64,000 nt of DNA, taken from NCBI GenBank assembly GCA_001544655.2, contig FCOD02000001.1:248001-312000 (forward strand). The letters are read 5' to 3'. Positions 53,364 to 62,289 of the stretch are shown piece by piece; the first letter of the stretch is position 1; every line of letters begins with the position of its first letter. A program made the translations under genes and the position numbers. The notes beneath the pieces were generated by a model that worked only from the letters and a program-made list of their open reading frames with translations, was not told the origin of the DNA and ran no database searches. The stretch comes from Caballeronia turbans. GTDB taxonomy: Bacteria; Pseudomonadota; Gammaproteobacteria; Burkholderiales; Burkholderiaceae.

Positions 53364-55508
53364 TTATTTCCTGGCCTGCGTCGTGATCTGGAAAATATCG
53401 ACGGCCACGCGGTCGCGGCCGTACTTGCCCGCGAGCGCGGAGAGGCGCTTTTCTACGGCGCGCAGATATTCGGGCTTCGCCTCGCTGTCGGGGCGCGCCG
53501 AGTCGAAGAGCGGCGCGGGCGTGACCGTCAGCACGATCATCTCCGAGCCGAACGGCTTGCCGACGACCCAGTCGCCCATCGTGCCGATGGTCGCCGTGTA
53601 GTTCGCCGGCGCCTGGTTGTCGCGCGAGCGCGAATTGGGCACCAGATGCACGACGCTGCCATCGAGCATGTAGTAGTCGACGCTGACGTAGGACTCGAAC
53701 GCGGGCGTCATCAGATCGACGATCAGCGGATCGCCTTCGGTGAGGCGCGTCGCGCGCGAACGCGTATGCACCGACGCCGGCCTGCCCGACTGCCGGTTGG
53801 CCGTCCAGAACGGGCCGAACACCTTGAGCAGGTCGCATTTGTCGTCGGCGACCTGCTGCACGCCGAAGTTCGTGGTCTTCACGCCTGGCACGCGGCCGAG
53901 CGCCTCTTTCAGGCGCGCGAGACCGAACTTCTGCGACACGAAGCCCTGCACGTCGACGGTCTGATCGTGCACCGACGCGACGAGCGCCGAACACGGCACG
54001 CTCGCGAGCACAGGCGTGACGGCCGCCATCGTGAGCTGGGGAACGGGCGTCGGCGGCACGGCGGGCGTGACCGCCACGCTGGAAGCCGGCGCCGCGGTCT
54101 CGGGCGCGTGCGGCGTCACCGCGCCCGTGGCGCTGCCCTCGGACGACCGTGACGGCGCTTCGCGCGCGGCTTCCTCGCCTGCGCCCGACTGCTCGTAGAA
54201 GTAGTAGCCCGCCCCCGCGATCAACGCCGCCACGACCGCCGCCGCGCCGATCGCGAGCTTCGGCGCGCCGCCCTTCTTCGCCTTGCGGCCCGTGGTCGGG
54301 CCGGCGTGCTCCTCGGCGATCTCTTCGAGGAATTGCACGACGCTCGGCGTGCGCGCCTCGCGCTCGAACGCGAGCGCGGCCTTCAGCGCCTTCCACTGCC
54401 TGTTGCCGAGATGCTCGGGGCGCTGCGGCTTCATGCCCGCGCTCTTCGCCTGCAGCGCGGGCACGCGGTCGAACGGGTGTTTGCCCGTCAGCAGTTCATA
54501 GGTGATGCAGCCGAGCGCATAGATATCGTCACGCGGATCAGGTTCGCGATGCTCCATCATTTCCGGGCTCGCGTACGCGGGCGTCATCGCGCCGAGGCTG
54601 CCGGGATCGAACACGGTCGCCTCGGTCTCTTCCTCGGGCCGTTGAATGACGCGCGAAATGCCGAAGTCGATCACCTTCACTTCCGACGTGTCCGTCAGAA
54701 ACACGTTGGGCGGCTTGAAATCGCAATGAACGAATCCGCGCTCGTGCGCGTAGGCGAGCGCGTTGGCCATGCCCTTGAAGATCGGGAAGACCTCGGAGAA
54801 CGGCATGCCCTTGAAATTCGGGTTCCGAAGCAATCGGGACAGCGGCTGGCCGGAGAGATATTCCATCGTCAGATAGACGATCTGGCCGTCGCGATCGAAG
54901 TCGTATACGGTGACGATGTTCCGGTGCGCGAGCTGTTGGGCCTTGCGCGCTTCACGCTGCAGCGCGATCAGCGATTTCGGATTGCCGCGGAACTGGAGAT
55001 TGAGCACCTTGATCGCGACATACGGCCGCCGGTCCGACGCTTCCAGCTTGCGCAGGTCGAGCGCCTTGTAGACGGTGCCCATCCCGCCGATGCCGAGACA
55101 TTCTTCGAGCACGAAGCGGCTGTTGAGCGTGTCGCCGACGCCTTTCATCTGCTGATCGTGATCGGCGATCACCTGCGTCGCCTGGCTGCCGGTGCCGCTG
55201 CTCGGATCGCGCGACGGCGGCGGCGCAAAGCCCGGTGATGTTTGCAGACGCGTCTCGTCGCGGCTCGCGGGGCCCGTGGGGGAATCGGCTTCCGGGTGCA
55301 TGCGCGCCGCGTGCTCGATGCGGCGGCGGATAGCCGCATAAATGTCGGGCGGCAAGGGTCGCGCCGCGTGCTCCTCGTCGAGGATCTCCATGAGCCGCTT
55401 TGCCGGAGTCTGCTCGGTCGCCAATGCGCCGTCCACTCCCGCAAAGAACTCGTCGCGCGACCCGCCGTCGCCCCGATAAGTACGAATCGCTTGCGCAAAA
55501 CTTGTCAT
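53364..55508 (-). CDS. Membrane-anchored Ser/Thr protein kinase
   Basis: 714 residues. An N-terminal region of about 130 residues precedes the kinase domain (about 130-395): Gly loop GIGGMGTV, Lys167 in VAIKVL, catalytic loop HCDFKPPN (His261-Cys262-Asp263) and DFG at 281-283. The usual HRD Arg is Cys, making it a non-RD kinase, and the activation segment ends in ASPEMMEHREPDPRDDIYALGC. One membrane helix follows at about 417-438, then an Ala/Pro-rich linker and a C-terminal extracytoplasmic domain (GVKTTNFGVQQVADDKCDLLKVFGPFW... DYYMLDGSVVHLVPN) resembling DUF4384. The layout resembles PpkA-type kinases, but no T6SS genes are in the window. Confidence 0.91.
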   Translation of the reverse strand: MTSFAQAIRTYRGDGGSRDEFFAGVDGALATEQTPAKRLMEILDEEHAARPLPPDIYAAIRRRIEHAARMHPEADSPTGPASRDETRLQTSPGFAPPPSRDPSSGTGSQATQVIADHDQQMKGVGDTLNSRFVLEECLGIGGMGTVYKALDLRKLEASDRRPYVAIKVLNLQFRGNPKSLIALQREARKAQQLAHRNIVTVYDFDRDGQIVYLTMEYLSGQPLSRLLRNPNFKGMPFSEVFPIFKGMANALAYAHERGFVHCDFKPPNVFLTDTSEVKVIDFGISRVIQRPEEETEATVFDPGSLGAMTPAYASPEMMEHREPDPRDDIYALGCITYELLTGKHPFDRVPALQAKSAGMKPQRPEHLGNRQWKALKAALAFEREARTPSVVQFLEEIAEEHAGPTTGRKAKKGGAPKLAIGAAAVVAALIAGAGYYFYEQSGAGEEAAREAPSRSSEGSATGAVTPHAPETAAPASSVAVTPAVPPTPVPQLTMAAVTPVLASVPCSALVASVHDQTVDVQGFVSQKFGLARLKEALGRVPGVKTTNFGVQQVADDKCDLLKVFGPFWTANRQSGRPASVHTRSRATRLTEGDPLIVDLMTPAFESYVSVDYYMLDGSVVHLVPNSRSRDNQAPANYTATIGTMGDWVVGKPFGSEMIVLTVTPAPLFDSARPDSEAKPEYLRAVEKRLSALAGKYGRDRVAVDIFQITTQARK

Positions 55509-55964
55509 CTGTGCGTCGCGATGCGGCTCCGAATCGATCGAACTTACTTGTCGTAACAAAACCCCGGTGCTCGTTCGATACTAGCCTTCGCCTGACGCTT
55601 TCGCAAATGGCGTTTGCGATCATGCGCGGCGTCGCGCACATGTCGTTCGGAGACCGACATATCGGCGGCGAGTGTCGGCGCGGCGCAGGCAGATCCCGCG
55701 CTTAATCAGCCTCCCCAATGCCGGCGGCGTCGAATAAAACGTCGGCAAATCATGGTCTTACGCGATTTTTGGCGTTACATCGCGCTTTGGCACGGCTTTC
55801 GCATTCGCTAGAGGCGAACGTCTTTGCGGCAGAAGGCTCGCGCCTTTCGCCGCCATTGGCGTTTGCCGTCCGATGTATGGCGCGCCGGATCGTGGAGTCG
55901 GTCCGGTGCGGCAAGCCGGATTGTCTATACTCGACTACGACTCCCCACTCTGGAGGAAACATCC
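55509..55964. other. 456-bp divergent intergenic region
   Basis: No gene is supported. A 7-5-7 dyad TCGCAAA-TGGCG-TTTGCGA lies at 55601-55619, between the kinase and the double-glycine peptide gene. Confidence 0.4.
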
Positions 55965-56186
55965 ATGGCCGTCCTCAAAATCAGGGATCTCGCCGACAGC
56001 GTCGAACTCGACAGGCAGGCGATGCACACGATCGTCGGCGGTGCGCGCGATGGCGTGCGGGCGTCGTTTCGCTTCCGGCCGGCGTCGAACGTGAATCGTG
56101 TCGTCGACTATCCGGGCGTGCCGGTGAAGGACGTGCCGGCCGTGCAGACCGGGCCGTTCACGACCAGAATCGTCGCGAAGAAGTGA
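55965..56186 (+). CDS. Small peptide with double-glycine leader
   Basis: 73 residues. The N-terminus MAVLKIRDLADSVELDRQAM followed by HTIVGG has the pattern of class-II leader peptides (ELD...AM..IxGG), with predicted cleavage after Gly26. The remaining 47 residues (ARDGVRASFRFRPASNV... TRIVAKK) are basic and not rich in Gly or Cys, unlike typical bacteriocin cores. A strong TGGAGGAAAC site precedes the ATG and a perfect hairpin terminator follows, so it is its own transcription unit. No C39-peptidase ABC exporter or modification enzyme lies in the window. Function unknown. Confidence 0.8.
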   Translation: MAVLKIRDLADSVELDRQAMHTIVGGARDGVRASFRFRPASNVNRVVDYPGVPVKDVPAVQTGPFTTRIVAKK

Positions 56187-56195
56187 CGTCGCCTT

Positions 56196-56220
56196 CAGCG
56201 AGGGACCGCCTCCCTCGCTG
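56196..56220. terminator. Hairpin between convergent peptide and helicase genes
   Basis: CAGCGAGGGA and TCCCTCGCTG form a perfect 10-bp stem around CCGCC, between the two stop codons. Confidence 0.7.
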
Positions 56221-56222
56221 CG

Positions 56223-59200
56223 TCAATGGCGCACCGGCAAGCCGGTGCCCGTCATCCCGCTACCGAACGACGTACCGAGCGAGCGCGCCGAGCGTTTGAC
56301 GAGCGCGAGCCGCACGCGCTCGCGCCCTTCTCCTTCGACATCGCCGAAATAACGTGTCTTGCCGGCGACGACCGCGCCGACCGGCAGGCCGTCGAGATAC
56401 AGCACGCGATTGCCCGCGAGCGCCGGCACTTTCTCGCCCGGCAGCAAGGTGCCGACGAGATTGAGCGGATCGACCGCCGAGAGCGCGACGAACGCGCCGT
56501 CCTTCGGCCGTTTGCGCATGTCGCGCAAAAGGGGCACCGCGTCGGGCAGCGCGAACTGCTCGCCCGCGAGCCCGGCGACGAAACGCCCGCCGCGGATCTC
56601 GCCGCGCGCCTCCAGCCGGTGATAGACGCGCAGCAAATCGCGCCACGGCGGCAGCCATTCGGCCTCGCGCTCCAGCAGCCGCCAGAACACGACGCCATAT
56701 CGGCGCAAGAGCGTCAGCGCGACGTGCTCGAGATCGCCTTCCTCGCGCGTATCGTCCTGCTTTGCGCGGCGCAGCAGTGCCCAGCGCCCGGCATCGTCCA
56801 TTCCGCCGATAAAGAGCCCGCCGCGCCTCGGACGACGCGCGAACGCGTTGCGCTTCGCCGCTGGCGCGAGGAGCGCGCGCAGGCCCGCGAAGCTGTCGGC
56901 ATTGACGAGTCCGAGCGCGACGAGTTCGCCGAGCGCGTCTTCGAGTTCGGTGCGCAGGAGCCGCACGTCGCCGAGAAGCTCGTCGAAGAACATCGCGCCG
57001 TGGGCTTTCAGCGCATCGAAGACGCGTTCGGCCCGCGACGAAAGCTGCGGCGCTTCGTCCGGGCGCATGAGCGCATTCCACGCGCCGAGGTGACGGCGCG
57101 GCAGCAGCACGATCGGCGTGCCGCGCACCGGGCCGCCCGACGCGCGCGAACGTCCCGCCGGGCGCGTCCACACGAGCTTGCCGGCTCGGCAGAGATCGTC
57201 GAGCCAGATTCCCGAATAATCGGCAATGCGCGCCGGCAGGATTTCGTCCTCCCATGCGACGGCGGGCGCCTCGAATCCTTCGAGCTGTTCCAGCACGGCA
57301 CCCAGCGCGTCGCGGCCCTCGCCTTGCGCCTCGGGCGCGACGCGCTGCCATTCGAGCAGAAAGCGCATGAAATCCTGCCGCTCGACGGGCTCGATCTCGC
57401 GGCGCAGCCGCCGCACCGTATAGCGATGAATCCGCGCGAGCAGATGCCGCTCGCACCATTCGTCGGCCTGAGCGCCCGGCGTGAAGCGTCCGCGCATCAC
57501 GTAGCCCTGCGCTTCGAGCCGCGTCAACGCCAGCGCGATCGCCGAAGCGGGCAGCGCGAGCGGTCGCGCGATCTCGGGCACCGTCAGCGGTCCGAAGCCC
57601 GACAAGCGCGCGCGCACGATCTCGACGAGCGCATCGTCGGACGCCCAGGCGTCGTCGAAGCCGGGCGGCGGGTGCAGCGCGGGGTGCATCGGCGCGTGCC
57701 CGTAGACGGCGCGCACGCACGCGAGACGCTCGACGGGCGTCCACAACGCGTCGTGCTCCGCGACTCTCAGGCGCGTCGCGCGGCCGGAGCGCGCCAGCGA
57801 TTCGAGCCATGCGGGCCATTGGGGACTGCGCTGCGCTTCGGTTTCGGCGATGCAGGCGAGCGTCGTCAGCGCCTCGTGCATTTCATCGGCGCTCGTGACC
57901 TCTGGCCACGCCTCGTCGCGCACGCTCGCGATCGCTTCGGGATCGAGCGCGCCGAGATCGTCCGCCGAGCGCGGATCGGTCCAGCGGCGCGCGAGCACGG
58001 CCTGCGTGCGGCGTTCCTCGATCGGCGCATCGTCGAGGAACGCGTAGGGACGCGCCGACAGAATTTCGGCCGCGAGCGGCGACGGCGCGGGCAACTCGCG
58101 GGTGACGAGCCGCACATCGCCCGTTTCGATGCGTCGCAAAAGCGCGAGCCACGCGTCGCTGTCCATCGCGTCGTGCAGGCAATCGTCGATGGTCTGCTCG
58201 ACGAGCGGATGCGCAGGCACGTCGCGCTCGCCCGCGATGTTCTCCGCGCACGCAACCTGGTCCGGAAACACCGCCGCCAGCAGGTCCTCGCTTTTCATGC
58301 GCTGCAATTGCGGCGCGACCTTGCGCCCGCCGCTGTAGCGCGGCAGCGCGAGCGCGTTGGTCGCGTTCCAGCGCCAGCGCACGCCGAAAAGCGGCGCGTC
58401 GAGCAGCGCCTGGATCAGGACGTGTTCCGCCGTCGCTGATTTCAGATAGCGCCAGACGTCGTCGAGCGCGAAGCTGTGGCTGCCCGTCAGCGACAGCACG
58501 ATCGCATCCTCGGTGGCCGCCGCCTGCAATTCGAAGTTGAACGTGCGGCAAAAGCGCTTGCGCAGCGCGAGACCCCACGCGCGATTCACACGGCTGCCGA
58601 ACGGCGCGTGAATCACGAGCTGCGTGCCGCCGGATTCGTCGAAGAAGCGCTCCATGACGAGCGTGTCCTGCGTCGGCAGCACCGAGAGCGCGGCACGCGA
58701 GCGCGCCAGATAATCGACGATCTGCCGCGCCGGTTCGATGCCGATGCCCGTCGCGTCCGCCAGCCACGCGACGGTTTCGTCGACGCTGCCTTGCGCGAGC
58801 CGCACGTCGATCTCGCCGCGCAGCCTCGATATCGCGTGAGACAGCTCGTCGCTGCGGCCCGGCGCTTCGCCGAGCCAGAACGGAATGTTCGGCGGCTGGC
58901 CATTGGCGTTCTCCACGCGTACGCGCCCGCCTTCCACGCGCACGATCCGGTACGACGTATTACCGAGCTGAAAGATATCGCCCGCGAGACTCTCGACGGC
59001 GAAATCTTCGTTCACCGTGCCGATCTGCAGGCCCTGCGGCTCGAGGATCACGGCGAAATCGGCGTTGTCGGGAATGGCGCCGCCCGAGGTCACCGCAGTC
59101 ATCTTGCCGCCGCGCCTGCCGCGCAACGTGCGCGAGACGGCATCGCGATGCACGTAGGCCCCGCGCACGCCCTGCCGGCCGGTATAGCCTTCGGCGAGCG

Positions 59201-60602
59201 TGCGCAGCACGGCCTCGTAATGCGCGCGGTCGAGCGTCGCGTACGGATACGCCCGCGTGATGCGCTCGAAGAGTTCGTCTTCCCCCCACTCCCGGCACGC
59301 GACTTCGGCGGTGATCTGCTGGGCGAGCACGTCGAGCGGCGCGCGCGGAATCGTCAGCGCGTCGAGCTCGCCGCGACGCACGCAGTCGAGCAGCGCTGCG
59401 CATTCGATCAGATCGTCGCGCGAAGTCGGAAAAAGCCGTCCTTTAGGCACGCCGCCGACGTGATGCCCCGAACGCCCGACGCGCTGCAGGAACGCGCCGA
59501 TCGACCCCGGCGAACCGAGCTGGCAGACGAGATCGACCTCGCCGATATCGATGCCCAGTTCCAGCGACGCCGTAGCGATGAGCACGCGCAGCTCGCCGCG
59601 CTTCAACCGCTGTTCCGCGTCCAGCCGATGTTCCCGCGCGAGGCTGCCGTGATGCGCCGCGACCGCTTCCTTGCCTAGACGCTCGGTCAGATGCCGCGCC
59701 GCGCGCTCCGCCATGCGGCGCGTGTTGACGAAAACGAGCGTCGTGCGATGCTGCCCGGCGAGCTCCGCGAGCCGGTCGTAGACGCGCTCCCACATGTCGT
59801 TGGACATGATCGCCTGGAGCGGCATCGGCGGGATGTCGAGCGCGAGATCGCGCGCGCGGACGTGGCCCACGTCGACGATTTCGCAGGCGCCGCCCTCGCT
59901 ACCCTCGCCGGCGAGAAACTTCGCGACGAGCTCGATCGGCTTTTGCGTGGCCGACAGGCCGACGCGCACCGGGCGCTGGCCGCCCGCGTCCTCGCACAGC
60001 GCGTCGAGCCGCGCGAGCGAAAGGCTCAGGTGCGAACCCCGCTTGCTGCCCGCGACCGCGTGGATTTCATCGACGATCACGGTGCGCGTGGTCGAGAGCA
60101 TCGCGCGGCCCGAATCGGACGAAAGCAGCACGTAAAGCGATTCGGGCGTCGTCACGAGGATATGCGGCGGGCGCTTTTTCACCGCGTTGCGCTCCTGCTG
60201 CGTCGTGTCGCCGGTGCGCACGGCCGCGCGAATCTCGGGCGCGGCCACGCCGGATTCACGCAGCGTCTGTGCGATCCCCGCGAGCGGTTCCTCCAGATTC
60301 ACATGAATGTCGTTCGACAGCGCCTTGAGCGGCGACACGTACACGACGCGCGTCTCGTCCGGCAGTGTCCCGCCGAGCGCGATGCCGTCGCGCACGAGTT
60401 CGTCGATGGCGGCGAGAAAGGCGGTGAGCGTCTTGCCCGAGCCCGTCGGCGCGGCGACGAGCGTCGAGCGGCGGGCGTGCACGAGCGGCCACGCGCGCGC
60501 CTGCGCCGCGGTCGGGGCGGGAAAGCGCGAACGGAACCAGCCGGCGACGGCGGGATGGAAGCCCTGCAAGGCGTCGGTCGCGGAAGCGGATTTTCGGGTC
60601 AT
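56223..60602 (-). CDS. Lhr-type ATP-dependent helicase
   Basis: 1459 residues, the size of large Lhr proteins. Walker A is AAPTGSGKT (51-58), the DExH box [12 protein letters not shown], motif [16 protein letters not shown] winged-helix/Lhr core follows, then a C-terminal region of about 600 residues (helix-turn-helix and DNA-binding) with [45 protein letters not shown] typical of the DEAD/DEAH Lhr family. It is a 3'-5' helicase implicated in DNA repair. It stands alone on the minus strand. Confidence 0.95.
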   Translation of the reverse strand: MTRKSASATDALQGFHPAVAGWFRSRFPAPTAAQARAWPLVHARRSTLVAAPTGSGKTLTAFLAAIDELVRDGIALGGTLPDETRVVYVSPLKALSNDIHVNLEEPLAGIAQTLRESGVAAPEIRAAVRTGDTTQQERNAVKKRPPHILVTTPESLYVLLSSDSGRAMLSTTRTVIVDEIHAVAGSKRGSHLSLSLARLDALCEDAGGQRPVRVGLSATQKPIELVAKFLAGEGSEGGACEIVDVGHVRARDLALDIPPMPLQAIMSNDMWERVYDRLAELAGQHRTTLVFVNTRRMAERAARHLTERLGKEAVAAHHGSLAREHRLDAEQRLKRGELRVLIATASLELGIDIGEVDLVCQLGSPGSIGAFLQRVGRSGHHVGGVPKGRLFPTSRDDLIECAALLDCVRRGELDALTIPRAPLDVLAQQITAEVACREWGEDELFERITRAYPYATLDRAHYEAVLRTLAEGYTGRQGVRGAYVHRDAVSRTLRGRRGGKMTAVTSGGAIPDNADFAVILEPQGLQIGTVNEDFAVESLAGDIFQLGNTSYRIVRVEGGRVRVENANGQPPNIPFWLGEAPGRSDELSHAISRLRGEIDVRLAQGSVDETVAWLADATGIGIEPARQIVDYLARSRAALSVLPTQDTLVMERFFDESGGTQLVIHAPFGSRVNRAWGLALRKRFCRTFNFELQAAATEDAIVLSLTGSHSFALDDVWRYLKSATAEHVLIQALLDAPLFGVRWRWNATNALALPRYSGGRKVAPQLQRMKSEDLLAAVFPDQVACAENIAGERDVPAHPLVEQTIDDCLHDAMDSDAWLALLRRIETGDVRLVTRELPAPSPLAAEILSARPYAFLDDAPIEERRTQAVLARRWTDPRSADDLGALDPEAIASVRDEAWPEVTSADEMHEALTTLACIAETEAQRSPQWPAWLESLARSGRATRLRVAEHDALWTPVERLACVRAVYGHAPMHPALHPPPGFDDAWASDDALVEIVRARLSGFGPLTVPEIARPLALPASAIALALTRLEAQGYVMRGRFTPGAQADEWCERHLLARIHRYTVRRLRREIEPVERQDFMRFLLEWQRVAPEAQGEGRDALGAVLEQLEGFEAPAVAWEDEILPARIADYSGIWLDDLCRAGKLVWTRPAGRSRASGGPVRGTPIVLLPRRHLGAWNALMRPDEAPQLSSRAERVFDALKAHGAMFFDELLGDVRLLRTELEDALGELVALGLVNADSFAGLRALLAPAAKRNAFARRPRRGGLFIGGMDDAGRWALLRRAKQDDTREEGDLEHVALTLLRRYGVVFWRLLEREAEWLPPWRDLLRVYHRLEARGEIRGGRFVAGLAGEQFALPDAVPLLRDMRKRPKDGAFVALSAVDPLNLVGTLLPGEKVPALAGNRVLYLDGLPVGAVVAGKTRYFGDVEGEGRERVRLALVKRSARSLGTSFGSGMTGTGLPVRH

Positions 60603-60773
60603 CGGGACATTCTATGAGTGCTTGAGAAATGGCGTATTGCGTGCGGTTTTCGGAACGTTCCCATCCGAGCCGATCGTTCTTCCGGCGATGCTAGACGGTT
60701 CGCTCATTCGAGCGGCTTCGGCGCGTCGCCCCGGCGTGCGTCCTCGCGTAATTTCCATTCGTTCACAGCTTCC

Positions 60774-62063
60774 ATGATCGTCATCAGCCTTCTGTTCGAC
60801 CGCGCGCGCGCCGCGCTCGTCAATCATCGCCACTATGCGCGCGAGCACGGCTACCGCCACGTCGAGCTCGACCTGTCCGAACTGTCCGGCAGCAACAACG
60901 CCGTGCGCTGGCTCTACAAGTACGAAACGCTCCTGCGCCATCTGCAACAGGCCCAGCCCAACGAAATCGTGCTGCTGCTGAGCGAGAACGCCGCCCTTCT
61001 GCGCTCGACGCCCCTGACCGACCTCATGGCGGGCCGTGACTGGCTGCTCGTTTGCAGCGATTCGGATCTGCCGCAGACGGACATCCTCATGTTCCGCAAC
61101 ACGCCGACGGTCCGCGAGAAGGTCGCGGATCTCGTCGGACGTTGCCGTTACGGGGTCGTGCTGCCGGAGCGCGAGGCCGGGTTGCTGCACAACTTCACCG
61201 CGTGTCCGGTTCAGCACCGCATCGGCGATGTCTTCGTGGTCGTTCCGGCTGCGTCGAACCTCCAAAGCGTCTGGGCCAACTGGCCGGCGTTCTCCGTCAG
61301 CATCCAGGACGACAAACAGCATCGGCGGTTTCGCACGGCGCTCCTCGAACACATCAACGAATGCCGCGCGCGGGGCCTGCCCTATCTGACGCTCACCGAC
61401 ACCGGCGTGCGCGAAACTTCGGCGCACAGCGTTTTCCAGCCGAACCGCCCGATTGCGATCGTCACGCTCTATACGCCGAACGTCGCGGGCTACGGGCGGA
61501 TCGCGGAGGCGAACTTCAGGCGTTACTGCGAGCGTCAGGGATACACGCTCTACGTCCATCGCGATATTCCCGCGCAGCTGAACGACGGCAAGACCTCCGG
61601 CAACTGGTTCAAGGCCGCGCTGCTGCGCGAGTACCTGCCGAACCATCAATGGGTGTTCTGGCTCGACGCCGACGTGCTCATCAACGACATGAACCAGCGG
61701 CTCGAACCCTTTACGCACGGGCGCCAAACGGTGCTTGCGAGAGATATGGGCACGTGGCGCTTCAATTCCGGCATCATGGGCTTTCAGCGCAATCAGCAAA
61801 ACTACGACGCCTTTGCACGCGTGATAGATGAGTGTGCAAGGCTGGAAGACAAGTCACATGTCTACGCGAGCCAGGGCGATCAGCATCAGTTCATTCGCGC
61901 ATTCGAGGAGCTGCCGGACGTGCACGTGTCGTCTTTCATCGACATCAACACGCCGTGGATCTATCGGCGCCCGGACAGCTTCATGGTCCACTATTTCGGC
62001 ATGTGGGAAGACAACCGGGCACTTATGATGGACCACGACCTCCGCCATCGGGCGATGGAGTGA
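60774..62063 (+). CDS. GT34-like glycosyltransferase with a degenerate duplicated N-terminal domain
   Basis: 429 residues. The C-terminal half (about 225-429) resembles the galactosyltransferase GMA12/MNN10 family (GT34): DxD-type motif Asp298-Ala-Asp300 in VFWLDADVLINDM, FNSGIMGFQRNQQNY, GDQHQFIRAF and FMVHYFGMW. The N-terminal half (1-215) repeats the same order of segments (N-terminal IVISL/IAIVTL, WLYKYETLLR against WFKAALLREY, TDILMFRN against SGIMGFQRN) but has SEN at 70-72 in place of DAD, so it is probably non-catalytic. No signal peptide; cytoplasmic. The acceptor is unknown and no polysaccharide cluster is adjacent. Confidence 0.8.
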   Translation: MIVISLLFDRARAALVNHRHYAREHGYRHVELDLSELSGSNNAVRWLYKYETLLRHLQQAQPNEIVLLLSENAALLRSTPLTDLMAGRDWLLVCSDSDLPQTDILMFRNTPTVREKVADLVGRCRYGVVLPEREAGLLHNFTACPVQHRIGDVFVVVPAASNLQSVWANWPAFSVSIQDDKQHRRFRTALLEHINECRARGLPYLTLTDTGVRETSAHSVFQPNRPIAIVTLYTPNVAGYGRIAEANFRRYCERQGYTLYVHRDIPAQLNDGKTSGNWFKAALLREYLPNHQWVFWLDADVLINDMNQRLEPFTHGRQTVLARDMGTWRFNSGIMGFQRNQQNYDAFARVIDECARLEDKSHVYASQGDQHQFIRAFEELPDVHVSSFIDINTPWIYRRPDSFMVHYFGMWEDNRALMMDHDLRHRAME

Positions 62064-62113
62064 CGCACCCGCCTGTCAGAACGCCCAAGCCGCCTTATGA
62101 TGTTTCAGGGCGG

Positions 62114-62149
62114 CGCCCGATTCGCCCGATGCGCCCGATGCGCCCGATT
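62114..62149 (+). repeat. Four tandem copies of CGCCCGAT[T/G] upstream of phosphoketolase
   Basis: CGCCCGATT, CGCCCGATG, CGCCCGATG and CGCCCGATT lie end to end, 140-176 bp before the phosphoketolase start. They may be a slippage-prone minisatellite or repeated binding sites. Confidence 0.85.
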
Positions 62150-62289
62150 CGCGCGCCGTGCCCGTCCTTGCCAACATAACGCCACACACGTTTCCGATCA
62201 TTGAACAGCGCGCGGGATCCGATCTTGCGCGAACGCGAACGCGCACGCACGACGCTCGACCAATCCTCCCACTTCTCAAGGAGACGCAA

